Shown piece after piece: positions 29,556-39,387 of a stretch of DNA of 64,000 nt. This DNA is from Mycobacterium sherrisii. GTDB lineage: Bacteria; Actinomycetota; Actinomycetes; Mycobacteriales; Mycobacteriaceae. The notes beneath the pieces are model-generated. The model was not told the origin of the DNA and ran no database searches. It saw only the letters and a program-made list of their open reading frames with translations. How positions within the stretch are numbered: position 1 is the first letter of the stretch; each line of letters starts with the position of its first letter. A program made the translations under genes and the position numbers. The stretch lies in NCBI RefSeq assembly GCF_002102355.1, contig NZ_LQPT01000016.1, forward strand, positions 62,001 through 126,000, written 5' to 3'.

Positions 29556-29719
29556 AGGTGGCGTTTCCTCTTTTTTCTAAGCGGAGGTCTGATCCCAGCC
29601 CGCTCCCGATCTGATCGGGGCCCGGCCTCCGTCCGGGCGTGGGTAGGCGGCGTATCGCCTAGTGGTGCTGGGAGGTCATCATTCAGTTGTGCCGGCGCCG
29701 GGTCCGATAAGCCGAAGGG

Positions 29720-29833
29720 CTAACCCTGGCGCTGCTTGTGGCGCGGATCCGAGCAGATCACCATGACCCGCCCATGCCGACGGATCACCCTGCACTTGTC
29801 GCAAATCGGCTTCACGCTGGGGTTGACCTTCAC
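29720..29833 (-). CDS. rpmJ: 50S ribosomal protein L36
   Basis: A 37-residue L36 too short for usual gene finders. It starts GTG at 29833 and reads [20 protein letters not shown], then [17 protein letters not shown]. The ligand set Cys-x2-Cys...Cys...His is complete, so this is the zinc-binding (C-plus) form of the protein. It lies 33 bases downstream of infA. Confidence 0.95.
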
Positions 29834-29866
29834 GGCTTTTCGATCCTGTTCTCGTCTGTGAATTGG

Positions 29867-30088
29867 TTATTTGTACCGGTACACGATGCGGCCCCGGGAC
29901 AGGTCATAGGGCGAAAGCTCCACGACCACCCGGTCCTCGGGCAGGATGCGGATGTAGTGCTGCCGCATCTTGCCGCTGATGTGGGCAAGCACCTTGTGAC
30001 CGTTCTCCAGCTCAATGCGGAACATCGCATTGGGCAGGGGCTCGACCACCCGGCCCTCGACCTCGATGGCGCCGTCCTTCTTGGCCAT
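29867..30088 (-). CDS. infA: translation initiation factor IF-1
   Basis: A 73-residue S1-fold protein: [40 protein letters not shown] and the C-terminal [13 protein letters not shown]. It occupies the A site of the 30S subunit during initiation. First gene of the infA-rpmJ-rpsM-rpsK-rpsD-rpoA-rplQ-truA series. The 259-base gap upstream, shared with the divergent signalling gene, must hold its promoter; TACCAT on the minus strand near 30244-30249 is a candidate. Confidence 0.98.
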
Positions 30089-30347
30089 AACTACTCGTCA
30101 AATCCTCGTCATTGTGGTTCGTTCTCGCCTGCGCCAACAACGGCGCAGCATTCACACCGACTTTCCGAACGTGAGCCGGTGACAGGAAATTCCTCGGGAA
30201 CGGTCACACAAAAAAGCCGGCGCGGATGGCGCACCGTCGGTTAATGGTACCCGCTTGGACAGCATCACCAAAATCCGCGATCACCGCCCTGAACAGCGGC
30301 CATCTCGACTCTCCACACTACGCCCGGCAAGCGCATACTGAGACGCG

Positions 30348-32024
30348 ATGACAAGTCCCCTCGATGGCGCCGCGCTGTCGCGCAAACCCGTGATCTTGAC
30401 CGTCGACGACGACCCGGCGGTCTCTCGCGCGGTCGCCCGCGATTTGCGCCGCAAATACGGCGAGGATCACCGGATCGTCCGCGCGGAATCGGGTCAGGAG
30501 GCGCTCGACGTCCTCAAGCAGCTCAAGCTGCGCGGCGAGACGGTCGCCACGCTGATCGCCGACTACCGGATGCCGCAGATGACCGGCATCGAGTTTCTCG
30601 AGCAGGCCATGGACCTCTACCCGCTAGCGCGGCGGATCCTGCTGACCGCCTACGCCGACACCCACGCCGCAATCGACGCGATCAACGTGGTCGACCTCGA
30701 TCACTACCTGCTCAAACCCTGGGATCCGCCGGAGGAAAAGCTCTACCCCGTCGTCGATGCGCTGCTGGAGGCGTGGCGGGCGGCACCGGAGCATCCGGTC
30801 CCGCACACCAAGGTGATCGGCCACCGCTGGTCGGCGCGGTCCTGGGAGGTTCGCGACTTCCTGGCCCGCAACGGGCTGCATTACTCCTGGTACATGGCCG
30901 ACGAACCCGACGGCGAACGACTGCTCAACGCCGCGGGCACGGACAGCCGCCGGCTGCCCGTCGTCGTCACCGAACGCGGCGACCCGCTGGTGGAACCGAC
31001 CGACGCCGAACTCGCCGACAAGCTGGGCCTGACCACCACGCCCTCGCAGGAGTTCTACGACCTGATCGTGATCGGTGGGGGGCCAGCGGGTCTGGCCGCC
31101 GCGGTGTATGGCGCCTCCGAGGGGCTGCGCACGGTGCTCATCGAACGCACTGCGACGGGTGGGCAGGCGGGGCAGAGCTCACGGATCGAGAACTATCTGG
31201 GCTTTCCGGACGGGGTGTCGGGCGGGCAGCTGGCCGAGCGCGCGCGGCGGCAGGCCGAAAAGTTCGGCGCCGAACTGATAACCGCACGCACGGCGGTCGC
31301 ACTCGAGGTGAACGGAGCCAAACGCACCGTGCGGTTCGCCGACGGCGGGTCGATCGACGCGCACGCGGTCATCCTTGCCACCGGGGTGTCCTACCGCCAG
31401 CTGGCCGCCGAGGGGTGCACCGAGCTGACCGGCTGTGGCGTCTATTACGGCGCCGCGGTCTCCGTCGCCCCGGACTGCGAAGACGAAGAGGTCTACGTGA
31501 TCGGCGGCGCCAACTCCGCCGGCCAGGCCGCGATGTACTTGTCGCGGACGGCCAAGTCGGTCAACATCGTCGTCCGCGCTCCGTCGCTGGAGGCGTCGAT
31601 GTCCTACTACCTGATTCAGCAGATCGAGGCCAATCCGAAGATCAACGTGCTGACCTGCACGGAAGTCAAGCGCGCCAGCGGAGACGGGCATTTGGAAAAG
31701 CTGACGCTGGTCAACAACCGCACCGAGGTGACCGAGGAGGTCACCTGCGGACGGATGTTCATCTTCATCGGGGCCGCGCCGCGCACCGAGTGGCTGGACG
31801 GGGTGCTGGCCCGCGACGACCACGGTTTCATCCTGACCGGCCCGGATCTGCGCAACGTCTGCGGCTGGACGCTGGACCGCCCACCGCATCACCTGGAGAC
31901 CAGCGTGCCGGGTGTGTTCGCCACCGGCGACGTCCGCGCCGCATCCGCCAAACGGGTGGCGGCCGCCGTGGGTGAGGGATCGATGGCGGTGATGCTGGTC
32001 CACCGCTACCTGGCTGAGTCATAG
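30348..32024 (+). CDS. response regulator receiver fused to thioredoxin-reductase-like flavoprotein
   Basis: A 558-residue fusion. Residues 14-135 form a receiver domain: acidic pocket D20-D22, phosphoacceptor D72 (LIADYRMPQMTG), T100 and K123 (LLKPWD). Residues 150-235 look like a thioredoxin/glutaredoxin-type module. From residue 240 a pyridine-nucleotide-disulfide flavoprotein begins (LIVIGGGPAGLAAAVYGASE), with RIENYLGFPDGVSG, a second nucleotide site VYVIGGANSAGQAAM and C-terminal GVFATGDVRAASAKRVAAAV. At the place of the thioredoxin reductase CxxC the protein reads YYGAAVSVAPD, so the redox-active disulfide is missing. No DNA-binding domain exists. It is 14 bases upstream of its probable kinase partner. 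Confidence 0.85.
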   Translation: MTSPLDGAALSRKPVILTVDDDPAVSRAVARDLRRKYGEDHRIVRAESGQEALDVLKQLKLRGETVATLIADYRMPQMTGIEFLEQAMDLYPLARRILLTAYADTHAAIDAINVVDLDHYLLKPWDPPEEKLYPVVDALLEAWRAAPEHPVPHTKVIGHRWSARSWEVRDFLARNGLHYSWYMADEPDGERLLNAAGTDSRRLPVVVTERGDPLVEPTDAELADKLGLTTTPSQEFYDLIVIGGGPAGLAAAVYGASEGLRTVLIERTATGGQAGQSSRIENYLGFPDGVSGGQLAERARRQAEKFGAELITARTAVALEVNGAKRTVRFADGGSIDAHAVILATGVSYRQLAAEGCTELTGCGVYYGAAVSVAPDCEDEEVYVIGGANSAGQAAMYLSRTAKSVNIVVRAPSLEASMSYYLIQQIEANPKINVLTCTEVKRASGDGHLEKLTLVNNRTEVTEEVTCGRMFIFIGAAPRTEWLDGVLARDDHGFILTGPDLRNVCGWTLDRPPHHLETSVPGVFATGDVRAASAKRVAAAVGEGSMAVMLVHRYLAES

Positions 32025-32038
32025 AAGGGCCGCACCGC

Positions 32039-33562
32039 ATGACGACCACCACCACCCCGTGTGAGCCCGACGAACTGCGCAGCCTGTTTCTCTTCGAGGC
32101 CCTCACCGATGACCAGCTCGCGGTGCTGTGCGCCAACGGACACATCCAGGACTATCAGCCCGGCCCGATCTGTGTCGAAGGGGAACCGGCGACCTGTTTC
32201 TACGTGTTGCTGGAGGGTGAGCTGACCATGTCCAAGCTCTCCGGCGGCCAGGACATCGAAACCAACCGCACCTCGCAGCGCGGGGTGTATTGCGGCGCCT
32301 GGCGGGCGTTCACCGGCGGCAACCAGAAGACCTACGACGCGTCGGTCCACGTGACCAAGCCGTCGCGGTTCTTCGTCATGGACGCGCCGGTGTTCGCGCA
32401 GTTCATGAAGGACCAATTCCCGATGGCGGTGCATCTGCTCGACGGCATCGCGGTCGGCACGGACCGCACCCGTCGCATCATCGACAACCGGGAGAAGCTG
32501 CTGGCGCTCGGCCGGCTATCGGCCGGGCTGACGCACCAGCTCAACAACCCCGCCGCGGCGATCTCGCGGGCCGCGTCGGATCTGCGCGAACGCGTGGCCA
32601 ACATGCGGCACAAGTTGGCGATGCTGGCCGACGGAACGGTGAGCCCCGAGGCGCTCAGCGCCCTGGTCCGGTTGCAGGAGCGGGTGGCCGAGCAGGTCGC
32701 GAAGTCGGCGGGACAGCATTTGAGCGCCCTGGAAACCTCGGACCGTGAGGACGCCGTCGCCGACTGGCTCGAGGACCATGGCATCGAGGGTGGGTGGGAC
32801 ATCGCGCCGACCTTCGTCGAGGGCGGCATCGACACCGATGCCCTGGAACGGATTTCGGCGGTCACCGAGCAGCTCGCGTCGACCTCACTGGATCAGGCCA
32901 TTCGATGGATCAACTACACCATCGAAAGCGAACTGCTGATGAACCAGATCCTGGAAGCCAGCAAACGGATTTCGGCGCTGGTCGCCGACGCCAAGCAGTA
33001 TTCGCAAATGGATCGGGCCCCGTTCCAGGTGGCCAATGTGCACGACCTGCTCTACAGCACGCTGGTGATGTTCGCCGACCGGCTGTCCAAGGACGGCAGC
33101 GGCGGTGACAAGGCGATCACCCTGGTCAAGGACTTCGACAAATCGCTCCCTGAAATCCCTTGCTACCCAGCCGATCTCAATCAGGTGTGGACGAACATCA
33201 TCGACAATGCACTGGCCGCGATGCGCGACACCGGCGGCACGCTGACCGTGCGCACCTGCCGCTTCAACGAGAACATGGCGCGGATCGAGATCTGCGACAC
33301 CGGCCCCGGAATCCCCCCCGAGATCCGCGAACAGATCTTCGAGCCGTTCTTCACCACCAAACCGTTCGGTGAGGGTACCGGACTGGGGCTGGACCTCGCG
33401 TTCAACATCGTCGTGAAGAAACACCGCGGGGACCTCAGAGTGGAATCCGTGCCGGGGGACACGCGATTCATCGTGATGCTGCCCCTCGAGGCACCGCCCG
33501 CCGCCGACGTCGCCCCGGACGACGAGCTGGACGACGGCTTGGACGGGCCGGATCCCGAATAA
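32039..33562 (+). CDS. histidine kinase with N-terminal cyclic-nucleotide-binding-like domain
   Basis: A 507-residue soluble sensor. Residues 10-135 are a cNMP-binding beta barrel (LFLFEALTDDQLAVLCANG, FYVLLEGELTMSKLSGGQD). The kinase core has the H box LGRLSAGLTHQLNNPAAAI with His166, an N box LNQVWTNIIDNALAAM, G1 DTGPGIPPEI, F box EPFFTTKPF and G2 GTGLGLDLAF. No membrane segments. A long helical region between H box and ATPase domain is larger than usual. It follows the receiver/flavoprotein gene by 14 bases, so phosphotransfer to D72 of that protein is expected. The acidic C-terminal tail ends DGLDGPDPE. Confidence 0.85.
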   Translation: MTTTTTPCEPDELRSLFLFEALTDDQLAVLCANGHIQDYQPGPICVEGEPATCFYVLLEGELTMSKLSGGQDIETNRTSQRGVYCGAWRAFTGGNQKTYDASVHVTKPSRFFVMDAPVFAQFMKDQFPMAVHLLDGIAVGTDRTRRIIDNREKLLALGRLSAGLTHQLNNPAAAISRAASDLRERVANMRHKLAMLADGTVSPEALSALVRLQERVAEQVAKSAGQHLSALETSDREDAVADWLEDHGIEGGWDIAPTFVEGGIDTDALERISAVTEQLASTSLDQAIRWINYTIESELLMNQILEASKRISALVADAKQYSQMDRAPFQVANVHDLLYSTLVMFADRLSKDGSGGDKAITLVKDFDKSLPEIPCYPADLNQVWTNIIDNALAAMRDTGGTLTVRTCRFNENMARIEICDTGPGIPPEIREQIFEPFFTTKPFGEGTGLGLDLAFNIVVKKHRGDLRVESVPGDTRFIVMLPLEAPPAADVAPDDELDDGLDGPDPE

Positions 33563-33613
33563 CCCAAATAAAACGGTGGAATAGCCTGGCCACCCGCCGG
33601 GGTTGGAGACGTC

Positions 33614-34477
33614 ATGACCGACACTCACGCCAGCGCGCCCACAGCCAAACCCGACCTCGGCCCGTTCGGAGTATTCGGACGCGGCGTCACGCCCCAACAA
33701 GCCAAAGAAATCGAGGCGCTCGGCTACGGCGCCGTCTGAGTGGGCGGATCGCCGCCCGCCGAACTGGCGTGGGTGGAGCCCATCCTGGCGGCGACGAGCA
33801 CCCTGCAGCTGGCCACCGGCATCGTGAACATCTGGACCGCCGACGCCGGTGCCGTCGCGGAGTCGTTCCACCGCATCGACAAGGCCTACCCGGGCCGCTT
33901 CCTGCTCGGCATCGGCGTCGGTCACCGCGAGATGATCAGCGAGTACCGCAAGCCCTTCGACGCGCTGGTCGAGTATCTGGACCAGCTCGACGAGTACGGT
34001 GTCCCGGCCCATCGCCGGGTGGTGGCAGCTTTGGGACCGCGGGTGCTGCAGCTTTCGGCGCAACGCAGTGCCGGGGCCCATCCCTACCTGACCACCCCCG
34101 AGCACACCGCCGAGGCGCGCAAGCTGCTCGGCGATGCGGCGTTTTTGGCGCCCGAGCACAAGGTGGTGCTGACCACCGATCCCGACGAGGCCCGCGCCAC
34201 CGGCCGCGCGGCCCTGGACATGTACTTCAACCTGGTCAACTACCGCAACAGCTGGAAGCGGTCCGGTTTCGGCGAGGACGAAGTGGTCCGGCCGGGCAGT
34301 GACCGACTGGTCGACGCCGTGGTGGCCTACGGGACACCCGACGCCATCGCGGCGAGGTTGAAAGAGCACCGCGCCGCGGGTGCCGACCATGTTCCCGTGC
34401 AGGTCCTCACCAAAGATGAAAACCTGGTCTCGGCCCTGGCCGAACTGGCGGGCCCGCTTGGATTGAACGGATCGTGA
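33614..34477 (+). pseudogene. LLM-class F420-type oxidoreductase with in-frame UGA
   Basis: From ATG 33614 the frame encodes 41 residues (ending LGYGAV) closely similar to the start of the intact gene at 34499. A TGA at 33737-33739 then stands where the paralogue has Trp in GYGAAWVGGSPDAEL. The frame continues without shift to 34477 through LAWVEPILAATSTLQLATG, GRFLLGIGVGHRE and the family C-terminus. A GTG directly abuts the stop (TGAGTG), so a 245-residue product could be made by reinitiation, lacking the first strand of the barrel. The rest is well preserved, suggesting a recent mutation, a reinitiating gene or a base-call error. A selenocysteine role is unlikely, as LLM enzymes have a Trp here. 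Confidence 0.75.
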
Positions 34478-34498
34478 CCAACGGCTAAGGGGACCTTG

Positions 34499-35365
34499 AT
34501 GAACGACGCGGCGACACACAAGCCCGACCTCGGACGATACGGAGTCTGGCTGCCGACCCGTTCTTTGAAGCCCGAACTGGCCGCCGGGATCGAAGCACTG
34601 GGATACGGCGCCGCCTGGGTCGGCGGGTCACCGGACGCGGAGCTAGCGTGGGTCGAACCGGCCCTGGCGCGGTCGAACACGCTGCAACTGGCCACCGGGA
34701 TCGTCAACATCTGGACCGCCCCGGCGGGGGCCGTCGCCCAATCCTTTCACCGCATCGAAAGTGCGCACCCGGGCAGGTTTTTGCTCGGCATCGGAGTCGG
34801 CCACCCCGAGCACACGCAGGAGTACCTCAAGCCGTACGCCGCGCTGACCGGTTACCTGGATGCCCTCGACGAGGCGCTGGTACCGACCAGTCGGCGGGTG
34901 CTGGCCGCACTCGGACCCAAGGTGTTGGCGCTCTCGGCCGAGCGCAGTGCCGGGGCGCATCCGTACCTGACGACGCCGGAGCACACGGCCAAGGCCCGCG
35001 AGCAGTTGGGCAACTCGGTGTTTTTGGCGCCGGAACACAAGGTGGTGCTGACCACCGACCGCGACGAGGCGCGCGCCGCCGGACGCCAGGTCGTCGAGTT
35101 CTATCTGGGCCTGAGCAACTACGTCAACAACTGGCTGCGGCTGGGCTTCACCGAGAACGACGTGCGCAAGCCGGGCAGCGACAAGCTGATCGACGCGGTG
35201 GTCGCCTACGGCACCCCCGAGCAGATCGTCGAACGCCTCGAGGAACACCTGCAGGCCGGCGCCGATCACGTGGCGATCCAGGTGCTGGGTGGCCGCGACG
35301 AGGAGACGTTGTTGCCGGTGCTGCGCGAACTAGCCGGGCCGCTGGGGCTGACCCCCGCCGGCTGA
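34499..35365 (+). CDS. LLM-class F420-dependent oxidoreductase (Rv3463-like)
   Basis: A 288-residue, short LLM-class protein, the intact tandem paralogue of 33614-34477 and the positional counterpart of Rv3463. Motifs: GRYGVWLPTRSLKPEL, GYGAAWVGGSPDAELAWVEP, LQLATGIVNIWTAPAG, GRFLLGIGVGHPEH and AAGADHVAIQVLGG. AAGGGGA precedes the ATG at 34499 by five bases. Substrate unknown. It ends 14 bases before the rmlB -10 box. Confidence 0.87.
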   Translation: MNDAATHKPDLGRYGVWLPTRSLKPELAAGIEALGYGAAWVGGSPDAELAWVEPALARSNTLQLATGIVNIWTAPAGAVAQSFHRIESAHPGRFLLGIGVGHPEHTQEYLKPYAALTGYLDALDEALVPTSRRVLAALGPKVLALSAERSAGAHPYLTTPEHTAKAREQLGNSVFLAPEHKVVLTTDRDEARAAGRQVVEFYLGLSNYVNNWLRLGFTENDVRKPGSDKLIDAVVAYGTPEQIVERLEEHLQAGADHVAIQVLGGRDEETLLPVLRELAGPLGLTPAG

Positions 35366-35379
35366 CCGAGACCCTCGGT

Positions 35380-36387
<1,008 letters not shown>

Positions 36388-36388
36388 C

Positions 36389-37000
36389 ATGGATGTCCGC
36401 GAACTGAAAGTTCCTGGCGCCTGGGAGATCACGCCGAAGCTGCACGGCGACACGCGGGGAATGTTCTTCGAATGGCTTACCGACCACGGTTTCCGCGACT
36501 TCGCGGGTCATGCGCTCAATGTGCAGCAGGCCAATTGCTCGGTGTCGGCGGCCGGAGTGCTGCGGGGCCTGCACTTCGCGCAGCTGCCGCCCAGCCAAGC
36601 CAAGTACGTGACGTGTGTTCATGGCGCGGTGTTCGACGTGGTCGTCGATATCCGGGTCGGGTCGCCGACGTTCGGGCAGTGGGACTCTGTCCTGCTCGAC
36701 GACCAGGACCGCCGCACGATTTACCTCTCGGAGGGCCTCGGCCACGGTTTTCTTGCGCTGCAGGACAACTCGACGGTCATGTACCTGTGCTCGGCCGAAT
36801 ACAATCCGCAGCGCGAGCACACCATCTGCGCAACCGATCCGGCGCTGGGCATCGACTGGCCGCTGGTCGACGGCGCCGCCCCGAGCCTGTCCGAGCGCGA
36901 CGCCGCCGCGCCCAACCTCGACGAGGTCCACGCGGCCGGGTTGCTCCCGACGTGGGAAGAGACTCAGAAGTTCGTCGCGCAGCTCCGCAACCGCGGCTGA
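36389..37000 (+). CDS. rmlC: dTDP-4-dehydrorhamnose 3,5-epimerase
   Basis: RmlC epimerises dTDP-4-keto-6-deoxyglucose, the third rhamnose step. The 203-residue cupin has FFEWLTDHGFRDFAGHAL, the catalytic His in GVLRGLHFAQLPP, HGAVFDVVVDIRVGSPTFG and the catalytic Tyr in VMYLCSAEYNP. It begins one base after rmlB. In M. tuberculosis it is Rv3465. From here on the local gene order departs from that genome. Confidence 0.96.
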   Translation: MDVRELKVPGAWEITPKLHGDTRGMFFEWLTDHGFRDFAGHALNVQQANCSVSAAGVLRGLHFAQLPPSQAKYVTCVHGAVFDVVVDIRVGSPTFGQWDSVLLDDQDRRTIYLSEGLGHGFLALQDNSTVMYLCSAEYNPQREHTICATDPALGIDWPLVDGAAPSLSERDAAAPNLDEVHAAGLLPTWEETQKFVAQLRNRG

Positions 37001-37110
37001 CATCACGATCGCTCCGGCCGATTTGCCGAATCCGCTTTTGGCGGCGTTTGCTGACGTTACGATGGCCGACAGCGCGGGGGCCGACGGGGGCCGACGACGG
37101 GTTTGGGTCA

Positions 37111-38220
37111 ATGAAACTCGGGCAGACGCTCGCGCGGGTATTCGATCCCCGAAACAATGCGCTGAATGCCTGGCGACTGATTCTGGCGACGGGCGTGATC
37201 TTGGAACACGCCTGGCCCCTCACCGGCCGTAACTTGCTTCCCCCATTCGACCAGCTCATCTCCCAGGTCTGGGTGGACGGGTTCTTCGTCATTTCTGGAT
37301 TCCCGATCACCGCGAGTTGGGTGCACAACCCCCGACTGCGGGAATACGCCACCGCGCGAGCGTTGCGCATCTTTCCGGCGTTGTGGGTTTGCCTGCTGGT
37401 CGTGGCTTACGTGATCGCCCCGATCGGCGTGGCGATCCAGGGCGGGCCGGTCGCAAAGATCTGGCTGTCCCTTGCGCCGCTCGAATACGTGCTGAACAAC
37501 GCCGTGCTCAACTTCTTTCACGTCGGGATCGCGGGAACACCGACGGGCGTCCCGCGGCCGGGTGTGTGGGATGGCCCGTTGTGGACCCTTGCCTTCGAAC
37601 TGGTCTGTTATGTCGCCGTCGCGGTTGCCGGTCTTGCCGGGCTGCTCAAACGCCGCTGGCCCGCGCCGGTGGTGTTCGCCGTGGCGGTCGCGGCGTCGGC
37701 GCTGCTCTCCTACCCGGTGCTGCGGGCCGAGACCATCCCCCAGATGGTGGCCCGCTTCGCCGTCGTGTTCGCCGCCGGTGCGGTGCTGCATCAGTACCAG
37801 GACCTGATCCCGGCGCGCTGGTCGCTGGTCGCGCTGTGTGCCGCAATCGTGGTCGCGGCCGGCGTGCTGGTGCCCAATTACCGTGTGGTCGCCGCCATTC
37901 CGCTGGCATACGCGGTGGTTGTCTCGGGCGCTCTGATGCACAATCCGCGCTTGCGATTGCGAACCGACCTCTCCTACGGCGTCTACATCTACGCATGGCC
38001 CATCCAGCAATTGCTCGTCATATGCGGACTCGGTTTCCTGCCCCCGGTTCCGTTCACCGTCCTCGCGGCGCTGTCCACCTTGCCGCTGGCCGCCCTGAGC
38101 TGGTTCCAAATCGAGAAGCGCGCGTTGTCACTCAAATCACGCCTCCAGCACAACTCGCCCCTTGCGGCGGATGGCAAGCTGGGATCCGACGTTGTGGATC
38201 CCGAGACGGCCCGGGGGTAG
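37111..38220 (+). CDS. acyltransferase-3 family membrane protein, tandem copy 1
   Basis: A 369-residue integral membrane O-acyltransferase of the OafA/acyltransferase-3 type, starting MKLGQTLARVFDPRNNALNA. The motifs are the conserved His in ILEHAWPLTG, VDGFFVISGFPITASW and ARALRIFPALWVC with the active-site Arg. About ten membrane segments follow; the family signature GVYIYAWPIQQLL is near residue 290. No SGNH extension is attached. The longer frame upstream of 37111 lies within rmlC and is not coding. A TACGAT -10-like box sits at 37058-37063. Closely related to the three following genes; position after rmlBC suggests acylation of a rhamnose-containing glycan, which is inference. Confidence 0.86.
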   Translation: MKLGQTLARVFDPRNNALNAWRLILATGVILEHAWPLTGRNLLPPFDQLISQVWVDGFFVISGFPITASWVHNPRLREYATARALRIFPALWVCLLVVAYVIAPIGVAIQGGPVAKIWLSLAPLEYVLNNAVLNFFHVGIAGTPTGVPRPGVWDGPLWTLAFELVCYVAVAVAGLAGLLKRRWPAPVVFAVAVAASALLSYPVLRAETIPQMVARFAVVFAAGAVLHQYQDLIPARWSLVALCAAIVVAAGVLVPNYRVVAAIPLAYAVVVSGALMHNPRLRLRTDLSYGVYIYAWPIQQLLVICGLGFLPPVPFTVLAALSTLPLAALSWFQIEKRALSLKSRLQHNSPLAADGKLGSDVVDPETARG

Positions 38221-38243
38221 GCGACAAACACAGATAAGGGCTC

Positions 38244-39323
38244 ATGAAGTTAGCGCAAGCGTTCGACCCCCGGAATAATGCACTGAATCTGTTTCGGCTG
38301 GGGTTGGCTGCCGAGGTGATGGTTTTCCATTCCTGGCCGGTCACCGGCCGCACGCCGCCGCATCTGCTGCTGCAGCTGCTCTTTTCGGTGGGCGTCGACG
38401 GATTCTTCGCGATTTCGGGATTTTTGATCACCGCCAGCTGGGTCAACGATCCGAGACTGCGCGATTTCTTGACCGCCCGGGCGCTGCGCATCCTGCCGGG
38501 TTTCTACGTTTGCCTGATCGTCACCGCGTTCGTGTTCGCCCCCCTCAATCTGGCGCTCAACGGGGGGTCGGCCGCGGAGCTGCTGAGGTCGTCCGAGCCG
38601 ATCGAGTACGTCCTGAAAAACGGTGCGGTGGCCTATCTGCACCACTACGTCGGAGACACGCCGGTCGGGGTCCCGTTCGCCGACGGCGGCTGGAACGCGT
38701 CGCTGTGGTCTTTGATCTGGGAGTTGCTGTGCTACCTCGCGGTCGCGGGCATCGGGCTGGCCGGCTTGGCCAATCGGCGCTGGGTGTCACCGATGATCTT
38801 GGCGGCGGCCGTGATTGGGGCACTGTTCGTGCCGCCGCTGACCTTCCCGGGCGTGTGGACCATCCCGCAGCTCGCGGTGCGGTCGGCCATCATGTTCGCG
38901 GCCGGCGCGGTGATGTATCAATGGCGGGACGCCATTCCGGCTCGCTGGTCACTCGTGGCGGTCTGTGTGGTCGTCGTCGTGATCGCGGCCGCGTTGCTGC
39001 CGGACTACCGGGTCGTCGCGGCGCTGCCGCTGGCCTACGTCGTCATCGTGTCCGCGGTCATGATTCACAACCAGCGCTTGCGGCTGCGCACCGATTTGTC
39101 GTACGGCGTTTACATTTACGCGTTCCCCATGCAGCAGTTGCTGGCAGGTTGTGGGCTCGCGACGTTGCCGTTGTTCGCGTTCGCGGGTCTGTCGACGGCG
39201 GCCGTGCTGCCGTTGGCCGCGCTCAGCTGGTTCCTGATAGAGAAACCCTCTCAGTCGCTCAAGGCCCGGCTCAAACTTAGGTGGCACGCCACTGAGCTGG
39301 CTGAAGCCAGCCGCGGGGGGTGA
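38244..39323 (+). CDS. acyltransferase-3 family membrane protein, tandem copy 2
   Basis: A 359-residue paralogue of the gene 23 bases upstream. It keeps FDPRNNALNLFRLGLAAEV, His in VFHSWPVTG, VDGFFAISGFLITASW, ARALRILPGFYVC and GVYIYAFPMQQLL, ending with WFLIEKPSQSLKARL. Ten or so membrane segments. It differs from copies 1, 3 and 4 in the central loop (HYVGDTPVGVPFADGGWN), the likely acceptor-facing region. Probably co-transcribed with copy 1. Confidence 0.86.
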   Translation: MKLAQAFDPRNNALNLFRLGLAAEVMVFHSWPVTGRTPPHLLLQLLFSVGVDGFFAISGFLITASWVNDPRLRDFLTARALRILPGFYVCLIVTAFVFAPLNLALNGGSAAELLRSSEPIEYVLKNGAVAYLHHYVGDTPVGVPFADGGWNASLWSLIWELLCYLAVAGIGLAGLANRRWVSPMILAAAVIGALFVPPLTFPGVWTIPQLAVRSAIMFAAGAVMYQWRDAIPARWSLVAVCVVVVVIAAALLPDYRVVAALPLAYVVIVSAVMIHNQRLRLRTDLSYGVYIYAFPMQQLLAGCGLATLPLFAFAGLSTAAVLPLAALSWFLIEKPSQSLKARLKLRWHATELAEASRGG

Positions 39324-39373
39324 TCGTCGGCGTTGCTGTAGCGGCGTCACCCGGCGCGACGGTCGAAAGTGGA

Positions 39374-39379
39374 TATGAT
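39374..39379 (+). promoter_or_regulatory. -10 box upstream of acyltransferase copy 3
   Basis: TATGAT, close to the ideal -10 hexamer, ends eight bases before the ATG at 39388. It suggests that copy 3 has its own promoter, with the start of transcription at or near the start codon. Confidence 0.5.
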
Positions 39380-39387
39380 TGCGCCAC

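Noticed and set aside
33737-33739. UGA as selenocysteine codon
   Set aside because: The paralogue has Trp here, LLM enzymes are not selenoproteins, and no SECIS-like hairpin was noticed downstream.
36472-37110. Long N-terminal extension in frame with acyltransferase copy 1
   Set aside because: It runs out of frame through rmlC. The true start MKLGQ at 37111 aligns with the paralogues.
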